Part shown: piece after piece, positions 1-10,200 of the stretch
Position numbering within the stretch: the first letter of the stretch is position 1
Layout of the letters: each line of letters begins with the position of its first letter
DNA from: Deltaproteobacteria bacterium
Lineage (GTDB): Bacteria > Desulfobacterota > GWC2-55-46
Direction of reading: 5' to 3'
Assembly: GCA_016234855.1 (NCBI GenBank)
Contig: JACRNO010000006.1
Span: 1 to 59,908, forward strand
Length of the DNA: 59,908 bases
Program-made: the position numbers and the translations under genes
Notes under the pieces: generated by a model
Databases searched by the model: none
Told to the model about the DNA's origin: nothing
What the model saw: the letters and a program-made list of their open reading frames with translations, nothing else

Positions 1-171
1 TATGAATACGCGTATGCCGCGCCTTCCGCGCTCGTGTAGCTCGCCTTGTTGCCCGCGTTGTCATACGTATACGAATGCGTCTTTTGGAACGCGCCGTTGT
101 TGTAGCTGACCGTCTCGCTCAGCTTGCGGTTGAGCGCGATGGGCTTCGCAAGCTCAGCCCATCTACGGCAC
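1..171 (-). pseudogene. Orphan RHS/YD-repeat fragment, cut by window edge
   Basis: Read on the minus strand, this stretch encodes YD-repeat sequence (for example LNRKLSETVSYNNG followed by HSYTYDNAGNKASY) in an uninterrupted frame that runs off the left edge. An in-frame TGA lies at 189-191, and no ATG, GTG or TTG codon occurs between it and the repeat. The piece therefore has no visible start of its own and looks like a displaced RHS remnant downstream of the toxin/immunity pair. Such orphan fragments are a known feature of RHS loci. Only about 170 bases are visible, so how far it continues is unknown. Confidence 0.7.
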
Positions 172-378
172 TCACAAGAATGCCCATGTCAACAAAATTC
201 CTATCACCAATAATATCATGCCCAAATATAGTAATTTTTTCTCAAAAGGTTCGCCATAAATAAAAGCACCTCTCATCAAATTACCCATTCTACTGCATGT
301 CATCAAGTTCGCAGTAATTATGAGAATCAAACCTGCAAAAGAAACTATGATTACAAAAATGTCTACTATGCTAAGCAT
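172..378 (-). CDS. Small two-helix membrane protein, candidate RHS immunity protein
   Basis: This 68-residue protein has two hydrophobic helices, at about residues 3-25 and 49-67, joined by a short polar linker (MRGNLMRGAF-type region). It starts 13 bases after the stop of the RHS gene, with AAGG ahead of its ATG. Base composition is clearly AT-richer than in the neighbouring giant genes, and the same is true of the RHS tip just upstream. In polymorphic toxin loci the gene directly after a variable RHS tip is usually the cognate immunity gene. A membrane-embedded immunity protein would suit a toxin that acts on membranes. I do not recognise a family, and the immunity role is inferred from position alone. 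Confidence 0.55.
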   Translation of the reverse strand: MLSIVDIFVIIVSFAGLILIITANLMTCSRMGNLMRGAFIYGEPFEKKLLYLGMILLVIGILLTWAFL

Positions 379-391
379 ATGGTAACCTTAT

Positions 392-3300
392 TTAGTTACG
401 ACCACATGGTTCTTCTTTAACGCCACCTATAATACGAGCGCGTCCTGCAAACCAATCCATACTCAAATCATATCCTGTAATACTTTCGAAACCTACCCCG
501 GTAAGATCGCCATATCCTTCTCCGATATACATACCACCAAGACTAACACCTGTACCAAAAGAGGCGGTGGCAGCTGCGTAGGTAACGTTGCCTGCGAGTC
601 TGCTTACATCTGGGCCTCCATTCACATGACGATCATCAATTTCTAATGAAAAAGCTGCAAAACCTACTGGCAATCCATAGGTTATTCCAGCAAGAGGTAT
701 AGCGAATTTAGCTGATTGTTTTTTCCCATTGAAACATTCGGAGGTTACGTCCAATTCAATAACACCACCACCAACACCACCTATACCACCAGATATATAT
801 TTGCCCTTACCTTGATAAGTATACAAACCAATTGAATCCGTATACCTCACCGGATTCTGTCCCACGTAAGAATACAGGTTCGTGTCTCCGCCATTGAACC
901 CTATCGGGTCTTCGGAGATGAAGCGGCCGGTTCTTGCGTCGTAGTAGCGGGCGCGGTAATAGTACAGGCCGGTTTCTTGGTCGAACTCGCGGCCGGTGAA
1001 TGTATACGGCTGCGCGAAGGACGCGTTCAGCGTAGCTGTGATATTCCCGAAGGCGTCATAGGTGTAGCTTTGCGCCGCCGCGCCGGTTGAGTCGGTCAAG
1101 GCCGTTATCGTGCCGAGGCCGTCCTTGTGGTAGTAATATATCGCGCCTGATTTTTCCATCGCAAGCGCGTCGTCTATGCCGAGGCCGTGCGTGTATTTTG
1201 TTTTGAGGTTATTGCTTACATCATACTCCGCGATGGCGTTCGCGCCGTCATACAGGTAACGGGTTGTAGAGATTGCTTCGCTTGCGCTCGCAATGACCGA
1301 AGGAGTTACTTTCTTCTCTATTCGTCTACCCAACGCATCGTATTTGTATTCCGCAACTGCGCCGTCCGGCATGGTCGCCTTGACGAGCTTGTTTTCGTAG
1401 TCGTACGCATAGGCCGTCGTGCCGGTTGCGCCGGTCTTGCTTACGATGTTGCCGTTGTTGTCGTGCGCGTATGTTTCTCCGTCGCTCGTCGCAATGCGGT
1501 TGCCCGCGGAGTAGGAGTACTGGATTCCCGCCTGCGCGGGAATGACGGAACCATCAGCAACGGCGGCAGCCCACACTGCGGCCTTTCTGTTCCCGACTTT
1601 ATCATAAACAAACGTCTCTGTCTCCTGATTCAGGTGACTGGCCTGCGTCAATTGATAAAGGCCGTCGTACTGATAAGTATGCGCGCCCGCGAGGTCGGTG
1701 TTGGTAAGCCGGTTGCCGACGGGGTCGTAGGTGTAGAGATTACTGGTCGCGTCCGCTGCGTTCAGTTTGTTTGTGAGACTCGTCAACTCGCTTGCCGCGT
1801 CGTATGCGTATGCCGCGTTGACGCCGTTCGGATATGCAAGGCCGGTTCTTCTGCCGAGTTGGTCGTATGCAAAGCTGAACCTTAGCCCCGCCGAATCCAT
1901 CGCGCTCAACAGGTTGCGGCCGTCGTATGAGTATGTCGTTACTCTTCCCTCTCCGTCCGTCATCTTCGTCCTGCGGCTGTTTTTGTCGTACTCGTATGCG
2001 ACGGTCTTGTTGAGGCCGCCGTCGGTGAATGCCGTTACTCTGCCGAATGTATCATAGGCAAACGTCAACGCGGTATTATTATTCGACGCCGTCAGGAGCC
2101 TGCCCAATGAGTCGTATGTAAAGGTCGCCGCAGTGTTGTCGGGATAGGTCTTTTGTAACAACCGCCCCGCCGCGTCATAAGCATAACTTATGACATTTCC
2201 GTTCCTGTCGGTTACGCTCGTTATCCTTTCGTTCTTATCAAATATAGTCTCCGTCGCGTTGCCGAGCGGGTCGATTATCCGCGACGGGCTTTCCGTGCTT
2301 CCGCCCGTTGCCGCGCACGCGGCGCAGGCGCCCGGGGCCGCGTACTCGTAGGCCGTGACGCTGCCCTCGGCGTCGGTTATCGAGAGAAGGCGGTTGGATG
2401 AGTCGTAGGCAAGCGTTGTTACCGCCCCCTCACCCCAACCCTCTCCCACAAGGGGAGAGGGAGTTTTCTGAGTCATCTTTGTCAGATTGCCTTCTCCGTC
2501 GTATCGATACTCCTTCCTGTTGCCGAGCGCGTCGACAGCGGCGGTGGTTCTGCCGCTGTAATCGGTCTCGACGCTCGTTACGCGGCCGAGCGGGTCGGTC
2601 ATTGACGCGGGTCTTCCGGCGGCGTTGTACGTCACAACGCTCGCGTTGGCGAGCGGGTCTGTCGCGCTGAGAAGCCTGCCGTCCGCGTCGTAGCTGAACT
2701 CGGTCCTGTTGCCGTTCGCGTCGATTGATGCAATGCGGTTGCCCGGCCCGTCATACTCGTATCTCGTCGCGTTGCCGAGCGGGTCGATAACTTTTATAAG
2801 ATTGCCTGATGCGTCGTATGAGTAGCTCGCGGTCGCCCCGGCCCTTGTCGCGCTTGTCAGTTGTCCGTAGTTGTCGTACGCAAACTCCGCAACCGACTGC
2901 TCCGGCTTTCCAACGGCGTTGACGGCCTTTAGCGCGAGCGTGCCGCTCGCGTCGTACTCGAAGCTGCTCGCGTTGCCGAGAGGGTCGGTCACGGACGCGG
3001 GCCTGCCTTCGGCGTTATACGTGATAGTCGTCAGGCCTCCCTCGCCGTCGTAGACCCTGACCGGGTTGTGCCACTGGTCCATCTGAACGAGCGTGATATT
3101 ACCGGCCGCGTCGATATGCCGCTCAAGGCCGCCCGGAAGGTACTCGGTCTTTTTCACGAGCACGTTGCCGTCGACCTCTTCCTCGGAGGTCAGCCTGCCC
3201 TTGTCGTTGAGGGTCTTCTTGAGCTTCCTCCCGTTCTTTCCGGTGACGTAGAAGGTCTTGTTGATGTAGTCGTAGCCGTAGACCGTCTCGTGCCCCGCGG

Positions 3301-4234
3301 ACGACCCGCCGGAGTCCCTGAGGGCGGAGCCGACCGGGTCGATCACCTTGCCCGTGACGCCCCTGTCCGCGTACGCATACTCTATCTGATAGGTCTCCGC
3401 GCCGGGGTTCGTCTTCGACGTCAGCCCGTGATACGAGTTATACGCGTACGAGTAAACGCCGCCCGCCGCGTCCGTGACCTTGACGAGGTTGCCGAAGCCG
3501 TCGTACCCGTACGCGACCTTCCGGCCGGACCGGTCGGCCGCGCTCGCGATGTGATGGTCGGCGCCGTGCGTAAAGACAAGCGCGTCCCGGCCGACGGGGT
3601 CTTTGACAGCCTCCTTGAGCTTGCCGTCAACGTCAAAGACGCGCAGACGCCCGCCCCGTTCCTTAAGTTCAAACCCGGAAAGGGTCTTCGTCAAAGTAAG
3701 GCCGTTCTCGTAATCCGCAAAGAACTTTCCGGCGGAGTCGGCCTTGAAGGTGATGTACCTCCCTTCCGAATCGACATACGTGTCGTTATTGACAATCTTC
3801 GTAAAATACGTCGAGTGCCAGCCAAAACCCAGCGGGCCGTCAACGGGAATATCGAAGACGGGCATGGGGTCTACGGCAGGCGGCATATTCAGATATTCGG
3901 CGCATAGAGGCACCATGCTGGATCCTCCGCCTCCGCCGCCGCCGCCCGCACTCATAGTCAATCTCGGTTTTAAAAGCGTCTGGAAATATGCCAACTGCTC
4001 CGACGTCATCGGGGTGCAGGTAGCGCGCTGCGTAGTCCCCTGCGAGGAATAAGAGCTGCCGGTCGACACCATGCCGCCGCCACCGCTTCCGCCGCCGCTG
4101 CTTGTTAACGTCGGGGCCGTTGTGTCCGTTGCCGTGACTTGCGTTGTCGCGGCGGCGGGGTCATCGGCTTTTTTACTCTTGACTATGTTGGAGCGATACG
4201 TTCTTTCAAGAATGATGGGCGCGGACGGGGTCAT
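392..4234 (-). CDS. RHS/YD-repeat protein with variable C-terminal tip (3' part of a split giant gene)
   Basis: The 1280-residue frame contains a glycine-rich segment, the RHS entry motif (DGPLGFGWHSTYF), then some 25-30 YD repeats (YDxxGR/N type). It ends with the conserved RHS core (GLYYYRARYYDARTGRF, then ISEDPIGF and a DSIGL junction). About 140 residues after the junction form a variable tip rich in glycine and aromatic residues, of unrecognised function. RHS shells wrap and deliver such tips, which are often toxins. The apparent start is probably not real. Residues SAPIILERTYRSNIVK near its N-terminus repeat the end of the upstream 3045-residue frame, because a 70-bp tandem duplication separates the two. 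Removing one copy would give one protein of about 4,280 residues from the signal-peptide start. The tip is AT-rich, which suggests replacement by transfer. Confidence 0.85.
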   Translation of the reverse strand: MTPSAPIILERTYRSNIVKSKKADDPAAATTQVTATDTTAPTLTSSGGGSGGGGMVSTGSSYSSQGTTQRATCTPMTSEQLAYFQTLLKPRLTMSAGGGGGGGGSSMVPLCAEYLNMPPAVDPMPVFDIPVDGPLGFGWHSTYFTKIVNNDTYVDSEGRYITFKADSAGKFFADYENGLTLTKTLSGFELKERGGRLRVFDVDGKLKEAVKDPVGRDALVFTHGADHHIASAADRSGRKVAYGYDGFGNLVKVTDAAGGVYSYAYNSYHGLTSKTNPGAETYQIEYAYADRGVTGKVIDPVGSALRDSGGSSAGHETVYGYDYINKTFYVTGKNGRKLKKTLNDKGRLTSEEEVDGNVLVKKTEYLPGGLERHIDAAGNITLVQMDQWHNPVRVYDGEGGLTTITYNAEGRPASVTDPLGNASSFEYDASGTLALKAVNAVGKPEQSVAEFAYDNYGQLTSATRAGATASYSYDASGNLIKVIDPLGNATRYEYDGPGNRIASIDANGNRTEFSYDADGRLLSATDPLANASVVTYNAAGRPASMTDPLGRVTSVETDYSGRTTAAVDALGNRKEYRYDGEGNLTKMTQKTPSPLVGEGWGEGAVTTLAYDSSNRLLSITDAEGSVTAYEYAAPGACAACAATGGSTESPSRIIDPLGNATETIFDKNERITSVTDRNGNVISYAYDAAGRLLQKTYPDNTAATFTYDSLGRLLTASNNNTALTFAYDTFGRVTAFTDGGLNKTVAYEYDKNSRRTKMTDGEGRVTTYSYDGRNLLSAMDSAGLRFSFAYDQLGRRTGLAYPNGVNAAYAYDAASELTSLTNKLNAADATSNLYTYDPVGNRLTNTDLAGAHTYQYDGLYQLTQASHLNQETETFVYDKVGNRKAAVWAAAVADGSVIPAQAGIQYSYSAGNRIATSDGETYAHDNNGNIVSKTGATGTTAYAYDYENKLVKATMPDGAVAEYKYDALGRRIEKKVTPSVIASASEAISTTRYLYDGANAIAEYDVSNNLKTKYTHGLGIDDALAMEKSGAIYYYHKDGLGTITALTDSTGAAAQSYTYDAFGNITATLNASFAQPYTFTGREFDQETGLYYYRARYYDARTGRFISEDPIGFNGGDTNLYSYVGQNPVRYTDSIGLYTYQGKGKYISGGIGGVGGGVIELDVTSECFNGKKQSAKFAIPLAGITYGLPVGFAAFSLEIDDRHVNGGPDVSRLAGNVTYAAATASFGTGVSLGGMYIGEGYGDLTGVGFESITGYDLSMDWFAGRARIIGGVKEEPCGRN
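1268..1297. repeat. Interspersed palindromic repeat inside RHS ORF (GATTGCTTCG family)
   Basis: The sequence GATTGCTTCGCTTGCGCTCG followed by CAATGAC is of the common intergenic type that carries the words ATTGCTTCG and CGCAATGAC. Here it lies in frame in the RHS gene and encodes the peptide SVIASASEAIS between two YD repeats, where flanking repeats have no counterpart. Confidence 0.65.
1521..1546. repeat. Interspersed palindromic repeat inside RHS ORF (TGGATTCCCG family)
   Basis: The 26-bp palindrome TGGATTCCCG-CCTGCG-CGGGAATGAC is in frame within the RHS gene and encodes VIPAQAGIQ. The same ATTCCCG/CGGGAAT family appears in intergenic DNA at 13473-13504, 13529-13558, 42434-42463 and 42481-42515. 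Confidence 0.75.
2424..2464. repeat. Interspersed palindromic repeat inside RHS ORF (CCCTCTCCC/GGGGAGAGG family)
   Basis: This stretch has the arms CCCTCTCCC and GGGGAGAGGG around CACAA. It encodes PSPLVGEGWGEG in frame between two YD repeats. Related arms occur in intergenic DNA around 50730-50755 and at 56708-56795. Confidence 0.75.
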
Positions 4235-4295
4235 CGGCTTTTTTACTCTTGACTATGTTGGAGCGATACGTTCTTTCAAGAATGATGGGCGCGGA
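4156..4295. repeat. Perfect 70-bp tandem duplication causing a frameshift
   Basis: Bases 4156-4225 and 4226-4295 are identical. They are flanked by non-matching bases, so the unit is exactly 70 bp. Since 70 is not a multiple of three, the second copy shifts the frame: the upstream giant frame ends 6 codons past the junction (VRAHHS then stop), while the downstream frame opens inside the other copy. Each copy encodes SAPIILERTYRSNIVKSKK. Removing one copy joins the two frames seamlessly at KKADDP-AAATT. Either a real slipped-strand or recombination event or an assembly artefact could explain it. Confidence 0.95.
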
Positions 4296-7200
4296 AGGCG
4301 CCGGCGTCTTCAAGTCCGACGCGCTGAACTCGTACGTGCCGTTCGAAAGCAGCACGCTGCTGCCGGTGCAGTGCCTTAAATCCTTCTCGCACATACGATT
4401 TGTGCACGCCGGGCTGAAACACTGGTCTTTTCCTATGGTCGTCGGAACCGATCCCCCGCCGCCGCCAGACCCGCCCACCGGCGCGGGACCGAATGCATAA
4501 GACGTGGAAGCGCTGCCACCTCCGCCGCAGGACGATGCCCTGGATACGGTATGACTGCTGCTCCTGCCTACTCTTCTTTCATTCATCGAACCGGGGCAGA
4601 TGACCGCGCTCCCGGCCGTAATAATCGCAAAACCTGCATAGCAGGAACCGCCGCCGTAGCCGCTCACTTCATCGAAAAGACTGCCGTACCCGCCATGTTT
4701 GCGCGACGCATAACTTGCGCCGGATGAGCCGTCAAGATACGCCGCAATCTGCGCGCGCCTCGTGATGCGGTAGGGAACAGTTACCTTCTGCATGGCGGCA
4801 AGCGTCGCCGGTATGACGGACAAAACTTCGATATCATAATCGTCGAAGGCCGCCGGGAACTCCAGCCTGGCGTCGTCCAGGGCGATAAGGCCGTAATTGG
4901 TTACGGTAAACTCTCCGTTATATACGCCGCCCGGCTCAAGCGGCGGAAGCACGACGCCGGCCGGTTCGGTCACAAGCACCGGCGTCGGCACATTCGTCGC
5001 GAACGTCTGGCTTATCTTTATCTCATAACTGTCGACTATGGTCATAGGCACCACCGACCATTGTATGTCTACAAGCGTCGTCTCCATGGCCACGGGCACC
5101 ACGACCGTAAGGCCCGGAACGACCGAGAAAGAACCGGAATAAGACTTATGCCCCGGGGCGGTTATATTGAACGCGTACCTGCCTTCCGGTATGTCGAAGA
5201 GGCTCACCGTGCCGTCGGCCCCGGTCTTTACGGTGTACATCAGATCAAGGAGCATCTGGTGCTGTATCGTTATGGACGCCCCGGAAACGTCCTGTATAAG
5301 GTCGTCAAGCACGTCGAACATCGCGCCGCCCACGGCGTTCGACGTCACCGACACCTGAATGTTATACGTATACGGGACGTGGTTGGCCGAGGTTATGACG
5401 ATGCGGTCGTCGTAGATGGCCTGCGCGATCGCGGCGGACGGGCTTACGAGCACTCCCACGATGCGCGATTCTCCCGGCTTCAAATCCCCTATGGACGGCG
5501 CGGTGGTCAGCGTCATCCACGGCGTCGACGGCGGGGTGAGCACGGCGCCTCGCAGCGTGTCAAGCCCGGCGTTGGTTATCGTAAACTGCTCGATCTTCTG
5601 GCTGCCGCGCACGATGCCGCCGTCTATGTACGACGGAGACGCCGCTATGACCGGTTGGGCCTGCACGAGCGAGAGGTTGGTCGTAAGCGCCGCGCCGACG
5701 CCCTGCGCCGTATTCACGCTGAGGTTCGCAAACCCGTTGTCAGGCGCGTCGAGGGCCGCGGTGACGCGGTACGTTAAAACCCGCGTCTCTCCGGGGGCAA
5801 GCGCGGCTGCGCCGGGATTTACGACGGCCGCGCTTACGCCGGGGGAGACCTCCGGCGTAAACGCTACGGAGGTCATCTCGATATCGCCGAGGTTCTTGAC
5901 GGTGAACGGCAGATCGAAACTCGTGTTCTTGGCCATGCGCAGGTTGAGGACGCGCGGAGTCAGGTCGATTGCCGCTATCGAGAAGCGCGCCTGCGCGAAC
6001 TTGGTGGTGACGTCGGGGTGGCTGGCCCAGAGGTCGAACGTGCCTGCCTCGCTGACGCCGGGGGTGAACGTATAGCTGTAATTGCCGCTGGCGTCGGTAT
6101 TGACCGTGTAGAACCTGTCGAAACCCTTAATCGACAGACCTATCTTGACCGGCACGAGCGCGGCGGGCGCCCCGGTCAGGCTCGATATCGCCTGCCCGGT
6201 AATCACGACAGGCTCGCCCTGTTTGTAAACGTCCTTTGCAACGGAGGCCGTTGCGCCATAAGCCGCGTCGCTTATGCCCGTCTCCACGGTTGTCTTGAGT
6301 CCGGGCGCGGTTACAACGTCGGCCTGGCCGTAGTGGTAGTACGTGTTTTGTATCGAGGCCTCGATAAAGACCGTATACGGCGCGCCCGCGGGCACCGTAA
6401 ACGTTACCGGGTCGGTCAGGAAGCTCGTGCCCGGCGTAATCCGCGCGCCGGCGTAAGAGCCCGTATTCACCACGCTCCCCGTAACCTGAAAGAGGTTGCC
6501 GGAGGCGAGCAGGTTGCCGTCCTGGTCCTTTAATTTAACGGAGACCTGTTGCGTTGGGCCGCCCCCTTCGCTCGTCAGGAACTCCGTTCGCGCGCTGCCG
6601 AGGTTGTTGACCTTGAGCCTTACCCTGGCCTGAGCTCCGTGCATGAGCGGGTCGCTGTAGACCTCGAGCGCGGCCCCGGAGTTTAAGACATCCGCGGCGG
6701 TTGTCCTCGAAACCCTGACCGTTACGCCCCCCGCCGGCGTAATCACGGCGGTGGTGACAACGGCCGTCTGCGCCCCGGCGTTCGCGTCCGCAGCCGCGAC
6801 CTTTTGAACCTCCAGCCCGGCTCCGGCAATCAGGTTGAACGGCCCGGCCATGACGCTGACCGCGCTTGCGCCGACCTTAATCTCGATTGAAGACACGGTA
6901 ACGTCGGAACCGGATGTCATCACCACCGGAACCGTCTCTATCAGGCCGCGCCTGAGCGCCGTGCCTGGCTTTATGCCTAATGAAATATCGGGCAGAATAA
7001 CTTCCTTAATCGGGCTCTCCGCGCCCGTTGAGCCAACCTCGGATATGCCGTAACGGGCCGCGCCGCCGGAATAATACCCGTCTGTATAAGAGGCAACGGG
7101 GGTCGGGGACGCGGTTATCCTGCTGCCGTTCCTGTAAACGAAATATCCCTGTATGCCGGCCTCGGACGCCTCCCACGTAAGCATCGGCATGCCGTCGTCT

Positions 7201-10200
7201 ATCTTCGTAAGCACGAGATTCCTGACCGGCGCGACCGGGAAGACTATCTCCACGGAATCCGACGGGGCGCTCTCGTTGCCGAGCGAATCAAGCGCCGTCA
7301 CGGAGTAGTAACGCCTGGTGGACACGGGCGCCGCATCCACGGCCGCTGGCAGCGTTGCCTTCGCCACGGGCGTAAGCCCGGCGGTGGAGGTTATCGGAGA
7401 ACCCGACCTGTAGACGTTATACGACGCCGGGGTCTCCGTGGAAGGGGCGGAAGGCGCCGACCACGCGACATTGACGCCGCTGCCGCTGAGACCGAGCGTA
7501 AGGCCGGCGGGCACGGCAGGCGCGCTGCCGTCCGATGATACGCTTACCTCCGCCGACGGGGCGCTAACGCTGTTTAAAAGCCCGACGGACGCCACCGAGT
7601 AATAATAGACGCCGTCCGCTGGCGGCGCGTCGGCCGCCGAGGCCGCCGGGGAGGCGGCCGCGAACGAGGCGCTTGAGGCGCCCTCGGCCCTCCTGTAAAC
7701 GTTATAGGAGAGCGCGCCGTCGACCTTTGCCCACGTAAGAGATATTGCCCCGCCTTTCTTCGGCGCGGCAACAAGCCCGGCGGGCACAGGCGGAGGCGCA
7801 ACGGTATCTCTGTAAAGCATTATCGTCTTGCCGGAACCCACCGTCGAGGATACGTTGCCGAACGCGTCCTTCGCTTCCTTAAGGACAAACTCGGCATTGC
7901 CGTCCGAAAGGGACGACACGTCCGCGGACCCCGACCAATTAAGCGCCGTCACCGGAAGCAGGTTCGTTATCGGCGCGGATGAGCCGCTTGCGTCTTTTAT
8001 CTCCATGACCGGCGCTGAAGACGGGCCCTCGTCAAACGAGACGTTCACCTGAACCGGCGCGGAAGTTATCCGCCACAGCGTCGCAGGCGAGGTTATCGAC
8101 GCTGCCGGCCCATGAACGTCTATTGTCACGCCCGCGCCCTGTCCTGAACCGCGGTTGCCGAGCTGATCCTTTCCGGAAAACTTATATACGGTCGGGCCGT
8201 GCGGCGTTTGCGCGTTTACCGTAAACGTCCCCTGATAATGCGCGGCGTCTATCCTGCTCATTGTGAGAACTATCGGAGAGCCGCTTTGAGGCTCGATGCT
8301 CACAAACGGCAGTTCGATGAGCGGCTCCGTTACGGCCAATGAGACCTTGACGCTTCCGGGGCCCGCAACGGTTGCCTGGTCAACGGCGCCTCCGGCCTGA
8401 TTTGTATAGACGAACGACAGGGACGCAACCGACGGAGGCACCCTGTCGGACGACGCGGAAACAACGTTCGACAACTGGCTTTCGTTGCCGGCGCTGTCAA
8501 CGGCCGACAGCGCGTAATACATGCGGTTGTCGTTAGCCGGTATGTATTCCTTCAAAGAATACGTTATCAACGACGTATTTATCCGGGAGACGCCGGCATC
8601 CGTCCTTAAGGTGAACGGGGCGGCCGATGTGTAAATATTATATCCGGCGGGCGTCTCACCGGAGCCTGGCCCCCATGTAAACTGCACCGTGCCGCCGGCG
8701 CCGGGTTTGGCAGAGAGATTTACAGGCGAATTTGGCGCGCCGGTATCGACGATTATCCTGTAGTCGGCGCTAAATGCGCTCTCGCCGCCCCTGTGAACGG
8801 CCTTTACCGCGATGAAGTTGTCTCCCTCCGTCAGCGCCGCGCCGCTGTAGCCGAATGTCCCGGCAGTTGACGCCGCAACCTGCCCCACCGCAACTCCGTT
8901 CACCCTTATGGTTACGTTTGTAAAGAGCGGCGCAACGCCGTTTATATCCACAAGGTATTGCGGCGCGGTCCCGGCGACAATATGAGACGTTATCGACGGC
9001 ACAGCCGGCGGAGCAAGGCTGACTATCACCCCGATGGGCAGGGTCGTGACATTTCCGAGGCCGTCAACCGCCTTTATGGTAACGGTGTGGTTGCCATCCG
9101 TGACGTCAACCGTATTCCAGAAGTATGACGCGCCCGCGCCCGTCTGACTGCTTGCGAGGACGGAATCCACGTAAATCTCAACGCTGCCCATCGGACTTTC
9201 AGCGTCCTGAGCGGATGCCGTGACGGTTAACGGCGCCGTTATTATCTGCCCCTGCGTTACGTTCACGGCGGCTATTACCGGGCCTGTCTCGTCCTGTCTG
9301 GGCCTTGCGCTCACGCTCAGCACGTCGGTCATCTCGGCGCCCGACGTGTTCAAGACCGTAACCGCGTACTGATAGGTCGTCCCGTTGACGACTCCGGTGT
9401 CCGTAAACGACGTGCCTGTAAGGGCCTTCACCAACGACATCGCGCCGACACCGGTCTGCTGCGCGGCCGCCGCCTTCCTATAGACAACGTACTGCTTAAC
9501 GTAAGGGGAGTTCACCGCGTTCCATGTAAGCGCGACTTTGGCGTTACCCGGCGCGGCGGCCAAACCGGTTGGATTTGCAAGCCTTGTTACCGCGTCGGCA
9601 AACACGCCGGCGCTCTCGTGGCCGCTCATATCCATGGTCGTTATCCTGTATCTGTACCTCTTCGCGTCCGCCAGGCCGGACGCCGCGTATGAGACCGCAG
9701 TTGAACCGAGAGGCGTCCCTGCGTCGTAACCTGTGCCGCTGTCCACGTAGAGTATCTGACCGGCCAGATCGCCGGTTGAATTTACGCTGGCCGTCCAGTT
9801 GAGCGCGGCGTAATTCCCGTTGACGGCGCCGTAGCCGGCCGTTGCAGTCAGGCCGGTTACATCCTCCGGCGCCGCGGTATCCGCCGGCACGGCAAAAGCC
9901 GTATTCACCGCCGCGTTGAAGTTTCCGCTCGTATCTACCGGCACAATCGCAAAATAATACGGCGCTCCCTGCGTGAGCCCGGCGACCTTTAATGCCTTTG
10001 TGCCCTTGTTAACCGTCGAAACAGCCGTCATGCCGGACGACGTATTGAAATTCGAGGTCGCGTAGTAGAGTCTGTAATAGCCCAGGTCGGCCGGCTCTGC
10101 GTACGCCGGCCAGGAAAGAGCTGCTTCCGTGCCGCGTCCGCTGCCGTCGGCGCTCAGGACGCCGGCTGCAAGAGACGCCGGAGGGGCGGTGTCATAGAGG

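Noticed and set aside
3068-3907. 279-codon plus-strand frame opposite the RHS gene
   Set aside because: It is an antisense shadow of high-GC YD-repeat coding sequence; the minus frame has clear family motifs.
4071-4379. 102-codon plus-strand frame across the 70-bp duplication
   Set aside because: It exists only because the duplication is read on the opposite strand; its repeated peptide reflects the DNA repeat.
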